Assembly (NCBI GenBank): GCA_009746045.1
Contig: RPFO01000050.1
Location: 4,777,228 to 4,841,227, forward strand
Origin: Mesostigma viride
Lineage: Eukaryota; Streptophyta; Mesostigmatophyceae; Mesostigmatales; Mesostigmataceae
DNA length: 64,000 nt
Direction: 5' to 3'
Positions within the stretch are counted from its first letter, which is position 1. Each line of letters starts with the position of its first letter. Of this stretch, positions 1-10,664 are shown piece after piece. The notes beneath the pieces were generated by a model that was not told the origin of the DNA, ran no database searches, and saw only the letters and a program-made list of their open reading frames with translations. A program made the position numbers and the translations under genes.

Positions 1-282
1 TTTTGGGTTAAAGCATGCATGTTATTAAGGTTGTTGCTGATCCTGGAAAAGCATCTGTGAGCAACTGGAATTAGTTTTTTGGCTGCTGCCTGGAATGACG
101 CCCTCTTTGGGCTTCCTTCTTTTGTGTGAGATGCCTTTCTTTCACTTTTTGCTCTCACGTTGTTGTGAGCTAAAGAGTGGGGGGGGAGGTGGCATATCAC
201 ACGCATGATTACTGCTGATAGTGGATGCATTCCAAGTAGCGGTAATGACCAGTCCAGGATGATATGGCACGCGAACGCGACA
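1..282 (+). repeat. LTR remnant, 3' part
   Basis: The last about 110 bases resemble the end of the solo LTR at 17791-18381: both have an ATCACAC start, a ...TTCCAAGT stretch and the ending GGCACGC(G/A)AACGCGACA. The copy is diverged and its beginning lies outside the window or is unrecognisable. Directly after it, at 285, a TGTCGCGTCC sequence like the start of the same LTR family begins. No gene is seen here. Confidence 0.5.
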
Positions 283-284
283 GC

Positions 285-509
285 TGTCGCGTCCGTGATT
301 TATCACGTCCGCAATTCAGATGTTAGCTACCATGGTACGAGTAGCTACCAGATTTTAGCGTAATTCTGACGTCCGCAGCCTTGTGCGGTTTGCTATACCG
401 CGGCCCGGTACTGACACCGCGGATCTCAGTTGTACTTACGCGCCAAGTCCGCTGAATTTGCTGACGGAACTTTTGGGCGGACCTGAATTTCACTGACATT
501 CGTCACAAG
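285..509 (+). repeat. Start of a second, related LTR, truncated
   Basis: The sequence starts TGTCGCGTCCGTGATT, close to TGTCACGTCCGTGATC at 17791. Weaker similarity (CCTGAATTTC..TGACA) continues to about 500, after which gag-like coding begins. It does not match the TGTAACAACC LTR found at the 3' end of the following element, so the 5' end of that element seems to have been replaced or truncated. Confidence 0.4.
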
Positions 510-539
510 GGCAGTTTGTCGAATGCTGGTACACAGCAA

Positions 540-1284
540 GCTGGCGAGGCACTGAGCAGCTGTGCAATTTCAGGATGTCAACGTGGGACACCAGACACAA
601 ATGCAAGGAAGCCCCAGGCGGACAGTTCGTGGAGCAATTCACCAACCTTAGAGCCAAGATTCCCCAATGCTCTGACGCAGAGGCGCTTCACAGACTACTG
701 CATGGCATGGCTCCACACGTGCGACTGGATGTGGACAAGCACTTCTCCCAGTTCGACTACGTGGATGGCAATGGGACAAGGTGTTGTCTTATGTGCTTAC
801 CCTTTGTCGTGTGCCTGCTTTTTCTGTCAAGTGGGAACCTGTGGCCACGCCAGTGCCACCCATCAAGAAGTCCCTGAACCAGCTGGATGACCTCCTGGGG
901 GCTCAATGCTTGGATCCCACCCAGGGTAACTGTTTTATCTGCAACCAGCCAGGTCACTTTGCACGGGACTGCCCTAGACGGGACCAGTTTCCCCCTGCCA
1001 CGAGAGGACCTTTTGGCGCCCTGCCATCTCCCAGGCCACCCAACCTTCCTCCTGGCGTTCCTGCTGGCGATCACCGGATGCAGCCAGGGTTCCAGCCCAA
1101 CTTCCAGCCCTCTGGGAGGTTCCAGTCCCGCGCTCGGCCCTTCAGCAGACAGGATAAGCGTAGGATGGTGAACGCTCTCATGCAGCTGCTGGCAGATGAG
1201 GAGGATGGGGGGACGAGGATGAGCCTCCAGCACCACCTGAGCAGCTTCCACCATCGGGCAGTGGAGCATCCCAGACCCACCTGA
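540..1284 (+). pseudogene. gag: gag remnant with CCHC zinc knuckle
   Basis: Two frames carry one gag-like protein: about 575-780 (N-terminal part, including FVEQFTNLRAKIPQ) and 781-1284 (C-terminal part). A frameshift lies near 780. The zinc knuckle CFICNQPGHFARDC (CX2CX4HX4C) is at about 931-972, followed by a Pro/Arg-rich tail. The Gag N-terminus is missing, as expected from the lost 5' end. The knuckle would bind genomic RNA in the capsid. The CCHC match is firm; the rest of Gag is recognised by position only. Confidence 0.85.
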
Positions 1285-1463
1285 GTCAAAAAACTAGTTG
1301 GGTCCCCAGGTCATCCTTCTGTCATGGCCAGGTCTGACCTGCCTGCTGTTGACGTTAGGCCAGTGAACACTGTGGGTGCTTCTGACCCTGCTGTCCCTGT
1401 GGGTCCTCCTGTACCAGGTCACTTACTCAAGTTTCAGGCTAGGCTCCTCAACGTGCCAGTCCC

Positions 1464-1940
1464 TTGGCTCAGCCAGCTTGCTTGTTTATGATTGATTCTG
1501 GTGCTGGCAGTAATTATATTGCTGCATCCTTGGTGCAGGAGCTGAAGTTGCCTGTGTTGGCCCACCCCACACCTGTCATGGTGCAGTATTCTGATGGCAG
1601 GAGAAGCTGCTCACCTGGCTATGTGCAGCTCATCTTCCAAGTTTGTTCATCCCAGACTTTGGAAGTGACAGCAGATGTCATTCCCCTCACGGCAGCAGAT
1701 GTGATTTTGGGGATCCCATGGTTGTCTGACACCAATCCTGCTATTTCTTGGCCTGACAGGGTGGTCCAGTTCAAGGATGGGACAGTGTGGGATGCTACCT
1801 GTGTGTTGCCAGGGGGAGAAGAACAGCCACTGAGTGCTGTTCCACACAGACAGCTGTCAATGATGGCAAGGGAGGGGAAGCAGGTGCGAAAGGGGTGGAT
1901 CAAGAGCCGACTTTGGAGGAGAAACGGGCTGCCCTACTGA
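1464..1940 (+). pseudogene. pro: Retropepsin-like aspartic protease domain
   Basis: The reading frame carries MIDSGAGSNYIAASLV near its start, the DSGA form of the retroviral aspartic protease active site, and VILGIPWLSD about 70 residues later, the conserved ILG segment of the family. The enzyme cleaves the Gag-Pol precursor. The frame stops at 1940, while protein similarity to the PR-RT linker continues in another frame from about 1860, so a frameshift separates protease from RT in this copy. Confidence 0.9.
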
Positions 1941-3620
1941 AGCATGTGTGGTCTGCCAAGCATACTCTGTCTTATTTGGCCACCTATCCAGTGGAACACA
2001 TCTTTTTCCTGCATTTGGTGCCTAATGAACCTGAGTCTGCTAGTGGTCATTCTGTCAATGCTGTCAGTTCTACTGTCACCACTGAGCAACAACAGCAGCA
2101 TGATGCCTTGTTGGACAGGTATGGAGCCATCTTTGAGGACAAGATGCCCCAGTATCCTCCTGAGGGACCCATCACACATGTCATCAAGTTGGTAGAGGGT
2201 GCTCGTCCTCCTTTGTGCCTATGTACAGGATGGGCCCTGCAGAGATGGCAGAGCTGAAGACCATACTTATTGGCCTGTTGGAGGCTGGTCTGATCCTCCC
2301 AGCTAACAGTCCTTTCAGTTCTGGGTGTTTGCTTGTACCCAAGCATGATGGGGGGTGGAGGTTGTGCATTGACCTGAGGGGACTGAACAAGGTGACTGTC
2401 AAGTCCAGGTACCCTCTGCCCAGAATTGATGAGTTGCTGGAGAGGACTGCAGGAGCTGCCTTCTTTACCAAGTTTGACCTCAGGCATGCTTTCTGGCAGA
2501 TCAGGGTGGCTACTGAGGACATCCCCAAGACGGCCTTTTCTACCCATGGGGACAGTTCCAGTGGACAGTAATGCCCATGGGTGCCTCTAACAGTCCTGCC
2601 ACTATGCAGATGTTTGTCAATGCCATCTTTGGCCACCTGACTGGAAATGCCCTGCCCCAGATCTCACCTGACCTTCGCAACCCCAGGTTCAAGGACATTG
2701 CCCACTTGTGTGACACTACCAGGGTGGTCTTCAGGACTTGTGTGGTCGTCTACCTGGACGACATTCTGGTACACTCTCGTACCTTCAGGGAGCACCTGGA
2801 GAACGTGGAGGAGGTCCTTAAGGTGATCCATCAGTATCATCTGTCGGTGAAGAGGTCCAAGGTGGAGTGGGGCCAAGAGGTGAAGTTTCTGGGCTACCAG
2901 CTGAGCGCTGCAGGTATGACTCCTGAGGCCAGCAAGGTCTCTGCTGTTTTGGAGTGGCCTGTGTTGAAGTCAGCTCAGGATGTCAGATCCTTTCTGGGCC
3001 TGGTGGGCTGGTACCGACGGTTCATTCCCTGACATGGCGGCCATCTCTGGTCCCCTGTTAGCCCTGCTCAAGAAGGATGTCCCTTTGAATGGACTGCAGC
3101 ATGCCAGCAAGCTTTTGATGTGTTGAAGCAGAAGCTTACCACTGCTCCCTTGTTGGTGGGCCCCAACCCAGACTTGCCATACCAGGTTAGGTCTGACGCC
3201 TCACAGGGTGCTATTGGTGCAGTACTAATGCAAGATCATGGTAAGGGCCCTCAACCAGTGGAATACATGTCCAGGAGTATGACGTCTGCAGAACGTAACT
3301 ACCCTGTTCATGAGCAGAGCTGTTGGGATTGGTGGTGGCCTGTCACAAGTGGGAACACCTACTGAAGGGGGCCAGTTTTCTGTGGCCAGCAGCGCCAGGA
3401 TGGGCAGGGCAACGAGTCTATTACCCTGATGACTGACCACAGGCCCTTGGTACATGTGTTGGAACAGACCCGGATGAGTAAGAGGATGGCTGGATGGATG
3501 GAGTTCCTGGGGGGGTTTGGACCTTTCTCTGTGAGGTACATTCCTGGTACGCAGAATGTGGTGCCTGACGCCCTGTCCAGGAGGAGGGATTTGATGGGAA
3601 GTTTTCATGAGGACTTGGAC
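1860..3620 (+). pseudogene. pol: Reverse transcriptase and RNase H, frame-broken
   Basis: The RT fingers and palm read in the frame from about 2215 (LVPKHDGGWRLCIDLRGLN; FTKFDLRHAFWQI, first catalytic Asp). They continue in a different frame from about 2545 with the YLDDILVHS box (about 2750), which holds the two other catalytic Asp residues. Thumb and connection follow (FLGLVGWYRRF), then RNase H (RSDASQGAIGAV at about 3190; MTDHRPLVHVL; IPGTQNVVPDALSRR). Changes of frame near 1800-1860, 2215, 2545 and 3030 mark it as dead. About 30 extra residues between the RT core and YLDD are unusual for Ty3 RT. Confidence 0.93.
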
Positions 3621-3907
3621 ATCTGTGCTGCCCTGATTTCTGTGGTAGAGTGTGGAGCCTTGACTAGAGCTCAGGCCAACAACCAGAAGGTTTCTCAACT
3701 GTTGACACCACCTGTAGGGAATAACGGTGGTCCCGTGATGCTCATCGACCAGGGCTCTGTCCCAGAGTTGACAGGCGTCCAGGAGGGTGTCCAGTCACTG
3801 TCTGACAGTCTTAGGAGAAGTCCTGAAGGTGTGGTGCCCACTCCCACAGTGCAGCCAGGTGAGGGAGCCCTGCTAGGCGCAGCAGAGGTAGGCCCAGGAA
3901 GTGGGTC

Positions 3908-5659
3908 ATGGACCCTGTGTTGGTAGGCCGGTCCAAGGTGTTGGCCTCTCAGGTGATGGCAAGGTCAAAAGGGCCTATAGCTACTACTGTCTCATCCAAG
4001 CAGTTGGTGGCTAGCCCTGGGCAGGAAGAGGAGATGCAGATGCAGCCCCTGGGACCTGACAAGGACCTGGTGTTGCCTAATCCTTTAAATATTTCCCTGC
4101 TGGACGTCATCAAGGCCTTCACCAAGACGGAGGACATGGCTACTGCAGCTATCCAGAGGGGCAACTTTGGCAATAGACCTGTAGAATACTGGGAGGGCGT
4201 TCTGTATGTTCACACTCATGATGCAGAGCACACGGTGACTAGAAAAGTGTATGTGCCTGAGATGGCCATTCCCACAGTGTTACATTGTTTCCATGACGAT
4301 GTGACTGCGTGTCATCCTGGTTATGCTAAGCTACTTCATGAGGTGCAGCAGAGGTTTTGGTGGCCTGGCCTTTATCAGGATGTTAAGGCCTATGTGGATT
4401 CCTGTGACTCCTGCCAGAGAAATAAGGTCAGGAACCAAGCCACGCCCATCTTTCCCATGGCTATGCCCATTCCCCTGCGCCCTTGGATCAGTGTGACTAT
4501 GGATTTTATCTGTGGTCTTCCCATGTCAGATGGTGGCAATGACAGGATCCTTGTGGTCATGGACAGGCTGTCCAGGATGTGCCATCTGATTCCTTGCAAT
4601 ACTCATCTCACCGCTGCACAGTGTGTGGATTTGTTTATGAAGGAGATCTACCGTCTGCACGGCATGCCTAGAGTGATCATCACTGATCAGGACCCCCTTT
4701 GGCTGTCAGGGTTTTGGAAGTCATTCTTTGACATCCTAGACACTAAGCTGGCATTCGGTGTGGCATACAGGTGTGCCAGTACTGGGGCGGTGGAGAGGAT
4801 GAACAGAATTGTCAGGGAGTGTCAAAAGCACTATTGTACACACGACAACAAGGACTGGGACAAGAAGATACCTTTCATAGAGTTCGCAATCAACAACTCT
4901 CCTCTGGCTCCTCACCAGATGTCCCCCTTCGTGATCTGCAATGGCCAGTGTCCCTTGACACCATTCGACTTGGAACTGCCTGACAGAGACGCTGAAGGCC
5001 CTTTCCAGCGACGTCTTGGTTCAGTCCAGCAGTTGTTGGCTTCCTTCCAGGAGGCTCACAGCATTGTGGCTACCCAGCTGTTGAGGACACAGGACAAGTA
5101 CCTGACTAACGCCTGGCAGCAAACGGTGGCCAGTCATTCCTTTGTAGCTCCTGGGGACTTGGTGTTGTTGGAAGCCAACAGAGTGCTGCCTGAGAAGGAG
5201 CAATGCAGGAAACTGCAACCACTCTGGTTGGGTCCTTACCCAGTGTTGGCACCTTTCACTATGGTACGTGGTCCAGGTCCAGTGCCTTCTCACTGGAAGC
5301 TCAGGAATAATATTTTTCACCTAGCCCAGCTGAAGCTGTACAGGCGCAACACCTTGCCAGGCAGATTGTCTGCCCCTTTGCCTTATGAGTTGGATTCTGA
5401 GGGGGAGAAGATCTATGAAGTGGAGCGGTTGTTGGCTCACAGGGTGAAGGGGAAAGGTCGTACTAAACAGCTGCAGTTTAAGGTACACTGGAAGGGAGAG
5501 CTAGAGGTGACTGCTACGTGGCTGTGGTTGTCTGATCTCACCAACAGTCACTCTGCTGTACTAGATTATTGTCAGCGTCATGGTATCACCTTGCCTGAGT
5601 GGTATGTCATGGGCTCTGAGCGGGTGCTCCCCTTCATAGCTCCCAGTGAGCACTGCTAA
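3908..5659 (+). CDS. Integrase with C-terminal chromodomain (583-aa open frame)
   Basis: This is the only long intact frame of the element. The N-terminal HHCC zinc finger is visible (HDDVTACHPGYAKL...CDSCQRNK, about aa 125-170). The catalytic core has Asp in MDFICGLP, Asp in IITDQDPLW and Glu in GAVERMNR, the D,D-35-E triad of retroviral integrases. The last 90 residues hold a chromodomain (YEVERLLAHRVKGKG, FKVHWKG, about aa 500-560), which in chromoviruses directs insertion to particular histone marks. Its usual WKGY tyrosine region is altered. The true protein would be the C-terminal part of Pol; the ATG at 3908 is simply the first in the frame. Confidence 0.92.
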   Translation: MDPVLVGRSKVLASQVMARSKGPIATTVSSKQLVASPGQEEEMQMQPLGPDKDLVLPNPLNISLLDVIKAFTKTEDMATAAIQRGNFGNRPVEYWEGVLYVHTHDAEHTVTRKVYVPEMAIPTVLHCFHDDVTACHPGYAKLLHEVQQRFWWPGLYQDVKAYVDSCDSCQRNKVRNQATPIFPMAMPIPLRPWISVTMDFICGLPMSDGGNDRILVVMDRLSRMCHLIPCNTHLTAAQCVDLFMKEIYRLHGMPRVIITDQDPLWLSGFWKSFFDILDTKLAFGVAYRCASTGAVERMNRIVRECQKHYCTHDNKDWDKKIPFIEFAINNSPLAPHQMSPFVICNGQCPLTPFDLELPDRDAEGPFQRRLGSVQQLLASFQEAHSIVATQLLRTQDKYLTNAWQQTVASHSFVAPGDLVLLEANRVLPEKEQCRKLQPLWLGPYPVLAPFTMVRGPGPVPSHWKLRNNIFHLAQLKLYRRNTLPGRLSAPLPYELDSEGEKIYEVERLLAHRVKGKGRTKQLQFKVHWKGELEVTATWLWLSDLTNSHSAVLDYCQRHGITLPEWYVMGSERVLPFIAPSEHC

Positions 5660-5668
5660 CGCCTCTTT

Positions 5669-6949
5669 TTGGTGCTGTGTGTCTGTGGTTGCCAGCCATG
5701 GCCGACTCCCATCCTGAGGGGACACCCAGGCCACCTGCCCAACCCAAGAGGACGTGAGGGCTACGTATGTCTTTCAGCACGACTACGCTGGCCCCAGAGC
5801 CCAGGTACTTCGCTCCAGGAAGACGCTGGGTTCGTGGAAGCCCATTTTCTCAACCTGTTCCAGCGTATGGTACATGATCAGCAACGGCACGAGCAGCGTC
5901 ACGGGGCCTTATATCAAGGTTGGCTCATGTGGAGGGTTGGTTACTCAGATGGCAGAACACTTGAGGGCTGGGCACCTTCCACTTGTGGGTTCTGCTGTGC
6001 CTGCAGTCTGAGGCCCAGGTAGCTCAGGAGGCTATCCCCACCATGGTGGCCTCAGTTCCCTCCTCTACGGAGGCTCCTCCCCCCCTAAGGTGGTGGTACA
6101 CTTGCCCAGGTCCGTTGTCCCAACAAAACAGGTGGAGCAGTACTTGGACCACCGTAAATGTGCCCTGACAGTGCGAGTGGTGTAAATCCTTGTACACAGC
6201 CATGAAGGCCCTCGACCAGACAGTGGTGGAGGAGGGTGAACTAGTACCTGAGGGTATGGTAGAGTTGGCCCTGGACTGTCTGCCCCCCAGTCTTTGTGAG
6301 ATTGGTTCACCCATGGTGGCTTACATTATGCACACCGTCTTTGCAGTGTACCCGTGGCCTTCGTTTGACATGAGGCCGGTGGAGGGCCAGGACTTGATGG
6401 CAGCTCTGCCCAGTGATCTGAGACTCGCCTTTGCAGAGCTCAAGCCAGTTGGATATTCCCAGACCTATACTGAGCTGCTTGAGCAAGCTGTCAAGCAGGG
6501 AGAGTTTGACATGACTCCGTCGTCCAGCTGCTCTGTGATGTCATGTTTTCCACACAAGGACAGCACGGTCTTCGTGGGGCTGCAGTTACCAAAGTTCCCT
6601 AACGAGCTGAGGGCCAGGCTCACGCCCTTGAGAGTGCTGGTACCCATCTTGGGGCCAGGTGGGGGCCTATCAAGGCCTTTCTACAGCTGTGGTGGGCCTA
6701 TAGCAGCTGGCTATGTCGCCATAAGACTGCCAGTGGCTGGGTCTTCGACCCCTCCGACAGGCTGTGGTTACTCTGTCCTATCCTGCCCAGTGCAGTAGGT
6801 TTTCAGCTGAGTTGGGCAAGGCTGCTGAGACCTGCATGGCCATTCAGGTCAGCAGGAACTGGCCAGATCTGGTGTCCATGGTGGAGCATTTCCCAGTGTT
6901 TGGAACGAGGGGGAAGGACACGAAGAAGGGGGATTGGTTCACTTTGTGA
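5669..6949 (+). pseudogene. Extra 3' reading frame of the retroelement, function unknown
   Basis: About 1.3 kb of broken coding-like sequence lies between the pol stop and the polypurine tract. The longest pieces are 5754-6011 and 6190-6798, and stops and frame changes separate them. The composition resembles that of pol, for example runs such as LAALPSDLRLAFAELKPVG. I see no signal peptide, membrane anchor or glycosylation pattern typical of an envelope, and I do not recognise the family. It could be a captured or lineage-specific third ORF. Confidence 0.5.
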
Positions 6950-7319
6950 AGGGTTTCCAGGATGGTTGGAGATGGGGCTGTGGAGTGAGGTGGGGATCCA
7001 GAATGGAGGAGGCCAGTTCTGATGTCCAGTCCAGATTTCCAGTAATGACAGTTCTGAGTTCCTGACAGTCTTGCAGTTGTATTATCCAGGCATGGTTGCT
7101 TGTGTGTTAGTCACTTGATGACATTTCATCAGTGGGTGAAATTGTCTTATTCAGGGTTGACCATGATCAGATGATATTGAGATAGGAGGCCCCTTTGGGG
7201 ATGTAAAAACCCACTTGCTTGTCCCAAGAGGTGGTGGACTTCCTGTTTATTGTTGTGTTGTTTTGTGAAGGTTGTTGTTTTATTCTTCTTGGCTTCTAGG
7301 AACTGGGAGTTCCTGTTTT

Positions 7320-7331
7320 GAGGGGGAGATA
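7320..7331 (+). promoter_or_regulatory. Polypurine tract
   Basis: GAGGGGGAGATA sits directly upstream of the TGTAACAACC start of the 3' LTR, the expected position of the plus-strand primer for reverse transcription. Confidence 0.65.
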
Positions 7332-8044
7332 TGTAACAACCAAATGTTACATCCAAAGTTTTCCTACTGATTGATCTGATTATGAGTTCTTTAGGACAAT
7401 TAATTGGGAAGTTAGGAGGCTCCGACGTCTGATGGATATTGGGCCTGCTGAGATCTGCTGAGATCTGCTGAGATTATTGTTCTACCCTCATTGGTCGTGG
7501 CCTGATCCACGTAGGGTACTTTGCATGGTTTTGTTCAGTCAGTCATAGATTCTCTTTAATACCGTTGTACCTGGTGGATCTGGTTCCAGGTCATGGAGAT
7601 TTCGTATGTGCTGGCTTTGTGTTGTGTTGAGGATTTGGAAGCTAAGATCTTATCTTGAGTGATCCTCACTTTTGATTGGTCCTTCCGAGTTAGGGCTGAG
7701 CCGACCCTGCGTGCATGATGACTTTTATCCAGCTTGTGGCGGCTGGAGATGTGTGCGTGTAAGAAAGCTAAGCTATGGTGTAATTCAAGGGATTCCTTGT
7801 TTCATCAATCAAACAACCCTCGCGAAAAGTCAACTATAACTTCAACAGATAGTCGACTTGGATATAACATTGTCTGTTGTGTCTAACAAGGGTGGGGACT
7901 CATTCCCTTAACTGTTGAAGATCCATCTTCATTGCTTCTCTGGACGTGAAGTTATCTGTCGCGACTCCAACCCAGGTATAAAGATCTTTTCACATCAATG
8001 TTGAAACTGAGGCTGTTGCAAACACAACATTTTTAGTCGTTACA
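7332..8044 (+). repeat. 3' LTR of the Ty3-type element (713 bp)
   Basis: It begins TGTAACAACC after the polypurine tract and ends ...GTCGTTACA, so it has the TG...CA ends and short inverted termini (TGTAAC/GTTACA) of an LTR. An internal stretch CCTCATTGGTCGTGGCCTGA (7487-7506) recurs in inverse orientation near 9069-9088. Its last base directly abuts the CCCA microsatellite. Confidence 0.85.
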
Positions 8045-8364
8045 CACCCACCCACCCACCCACCCACCCACCCACCCACCCACCCACCCACCCACCCACC
8101 CACCCACCCACCCACCCACCCACCCACCCACCCACCCACCCACCCACCCACCCACCCACCCACCCACCCACCCACCCACCCACCACCCACCCACCCACCC
8201 ACCCACCCACCCACCCACCCACCCACCCACCCACCCACCCACCCATCCATCCATCCATCCATCCATCCATCCATCCATCCATCCATCCATCCATCCATCC
8301 ATCCATCCATCCATCCATCCATCCATCCATCCATCCATCCATCCATCCATCCATCCATCCATCC
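8045..8364. repeat. Compound microsatellite (CCCA)n then (CCAT)n
   Basis: About 200 bp of CCCA units, with one break near 8182, pass directly into about 120 bp of CCAT units. The array starts exactly at the end of the 3' LTR. Long open frames across it are repeat artefacts. Confidence 0.98.
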
Positions 8365-8655
8365 GTCGCGATTAATGCTCCATGACTAGCTCCCAAACGG
8401 GAGCTAGCACGATTTTAATTAGTAAATTAATTAATCCATCTCAGGCATGCATAGTTGTCTCACTTAATCTAGTCAATCGAATCCATCGGGGTTGACGAAT
8501 TAAACTCGTGCACACAATCATACCGCGGCTTAAGAAACAATTGATCACACCACATTGGACCGCAATGCGTTGATCAAGAAATATCAAGGAGACAACCAGC
8601 GCAGGCCAGAAATCGAGAGATGCGTTGATCAAGAAATATAATTGTCTCCTTGATA
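8365..8655. repeat. Short dispersed repeats with 3' hairpin and an inverted GGAGACAA motif
   Basis: At 8380-8413 a hairpin (GCTCCCAAACGGGAGC) is followed by an ATTTTAATTAG tail, like other copies of the 3'-hairpin family. At 8584-8621 there is a copy of the dispersed repeat CAACCAGCGCAGGCCAGAAA. ATCAAGGAGACAA (about 8584) and its reverse complement (about 8642) form an inverted pair around it. Confidence 0.6.
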
Positions 8656-9239
8656 ATTGTGTCTAGTTATCTCAGTAAGTTAGACAAGTAATATCCTTGA
8701 CTACTTCTGTGGAACTGAAAGTGGTCAACGAGCAAGAGGCTTTGAGGATGGATGAATTATGCGAACTAACATTATACCATGTTAGATTAGATCACAACAA
8801 ACGTTCCAGCAATGGCAACCCATACGTCCTAATCTCAACGTGCATGTCGAGCATGCTCCACCGTTAGCCTGAAATGGACCAATCAGGTTACAGCATCACA
8901 AGGTAAGATTCTTTCGTCCCTCTAACTAGACACGTAACACAAGAGCACACAAACCAGCCTGGCATAATCCAGACGTGGAATCACCGAATCTTGATAAGCA
9001 TTGGAGTCCTAAAATATCTAGGCAAGACTTGGCAGAACCGACCAACTAATAACCCCACGTGGATCAGGCCACGACCAATGAGGGTCTAAACAAGTCAGTT
9101 GACAAAGTCCAGGTCTCGAAATATCTCTGCACGTGGGAAACCTCATAACTAGCTCAATACTCATCCAAAAGGCCTCAAATAAAATCCCAAACTATTACAA
9201 AACTCAGGATGTAACAACAAGTCAGATTTGGTTGTTACA
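8656..9239 (-). repeat. Inverted, diverged solo LTR of the TGTAACAACC family
   Basis: Read on the minus strand from 9239 it starts TGTAACAACCAAA, the same start as the LTR at 7332, and it shares CCTCATTGGTCGTGGCCTGATC. The rest is diverged. The far end is lost near 8655, where another repeat begins. No internal retroelement genes adjoin it. Confidence 0.75.
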
Positions 9240-9411
9240 TATTGACATGTCAAGCAAATGTGGGTCAGCAAGTATTGACTGTCCTCCCTAATGGTGGCGG
9301 TTGCTAGGGAACATCCAGTAATGTTATCCTGAGGGGGGGCACTCAGGGTTTAAGGGAACTCCCACAGCAACCTTGGGTTGGTACCACAATGCATGGCACT
9401 ACCCAACGCCA

Positions 9412-9592
9412 GCGGCGGCGGCGGCCCGGCTAAGGCGGTGGCGGCCCAAAGGAGGCGGCGGCGGCAGCGGCGGCCCGGAGGAGGGGGCAGCGGCGGCCCG
9501 AAGGAGGAGGCGGCGGCGGCGGCCCGGAGGCGGCGGCGGCAGCGGCGGCCCGGAGGCGGCAGCGGCCCGGAGGAGGCGGCGGCGGCCATTGA
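9412..9592. repeat. GGC-rich degenerate trinucleotide block
   Basis: Imperfect GGC/GGA repeats with GGCCCGGAGG spacers fill about 180 bp. Open frames through it (poly Arg/Gly/Ala) are composition artefacts. Confidence 0.9.
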
Positions 9593-9599
9593 AACCACC

Positions 9600-10660
9600 A
9601 CTCAGTTGGACAGCCTACACGAGCTTTCACCAACAAAGCCGGACATGTCAAACTACCAGTGAAGATTCGCTTTTTGCACCCGAGTGGGTTGAGAGCCCAC
9701 TACTCGTCTAGCCACTAAATCGGCACATGCCAAACCAGCCACTTCAGGCTAGCTTCAACCATGGTTGAACCACCGTCAATATGAGCGGCTCAACACATGT
9801 AGTGAACGTTGGAACTGATGGGAAGCACAGATGTCCACCGGGGGAAGTGATGGCACCACGGCTCCATCGCAAGCAAGGGCCACTAGACCTACTGTCCACA
9901 CCATGATGGCTGATTGAGCTTCAAACGTTGCCAAGAATTATGATGATGGCACCACTGATATGCCACATCCTTGATGATAAGTGTAGCAATAGTAGCCGGG
10001 CCGCAGCAGCAAGAAGATATGTCGCATGCAGCGCCACGTAGGTCCGTCCACCATGCATGCGCCGCACCTGCAAGTGTGGAGACTAGGGCATGGTTGCATG
10101 TCTGGAGGTGGCCTTGTACATTTGGGAGGAGTTGGCGCCACATGTATAAGTAACGCAAAGAAACCAAGAACTCAAGTCCATCGTTGAAAGAAAATACACA
10201 CATGAGATTCAAGGCCACATCTCACGATCATGGAGGCAGCCAACAAGCACTACAATGGACACCACAACTCCAACATTCCATTATAGTGCTTAAAGCCAAA
10301 CACCGCAAAATGTTCGGGAGCAAGACAATGGCCCGGCACATATGTTTGAGATACTCACATTACACTACGGCAAGAAGATGTTCAATGTTGATACGAAGTT
10401 TTATGGCCGAGGAAACGCACCAACTTACAACAAACACAGATGAAATGTAGCCAGGATACACATGTTGTCCCGCTTAGGATTGTTAACGTGAAGATGGATG
10501 TGCCGCAAAGGATGTAGGCAGCCTGTGGTGCATAGAAGTTGCACCTTCCCTAATGCACATAGCAAGCGCTGCCATGCTAGCAACATTGCCAGCAAATACC
10601 TCCAAATGATCCATGAGGGCATTGACCTCGTGAAGGTGCATTGAGGTTGCAGTTTCATAT
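9600..10660. other. No recognisable gene
   Basis: I see only short frames without family signatures. The block lies just beyond the C-terminal end of the MULE transposase remnant and may be the 3' part of that element, but I cannot show its terminus. Confidence 0.4.
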
Positions 10661-10664
10661 TCGC

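Larger units (their letters stand above)
510..8044 (+). mobile_element. Decayed Ty3/gypsy chromovirus-type LTR retrotransposon
   Basis: The order gag zinc knuckle, aspartic protease, reverse transcriptase, RNase H, integrase, chromodomain defines a Ty3/gypsy (Metaviridae) element of the chromovirus branch. A further broken reading frame, a purine-rich tract (7320-7331) and a 3' LTR (7332-8044) follow. The reading frame changes several times in gag and in the PR-RT region, so the copy cannot make a complete Gag-Pol. No matching 5' LTR is present in the window. Confidence 0.93.

Noticed and set aside
5669-6949. Envelope gene of the retroelement
   Set aside because: No signal peptide, hydrophobic anchor or cysteine pattern is visible; kept as an unknown frame.
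7990-8396. Open frames of Met-Asp-Gly-Trp and Val-Gly-Gly-Trp repeats
   Set aside because: Translation of the CCAT/CCCA microsatellite on the minus strand.
9350-9711. Arg/Gly/Ala frames in both strands at the GGC block
   Set aside because: Composition artefact of a trinucleotide-rich repeat.
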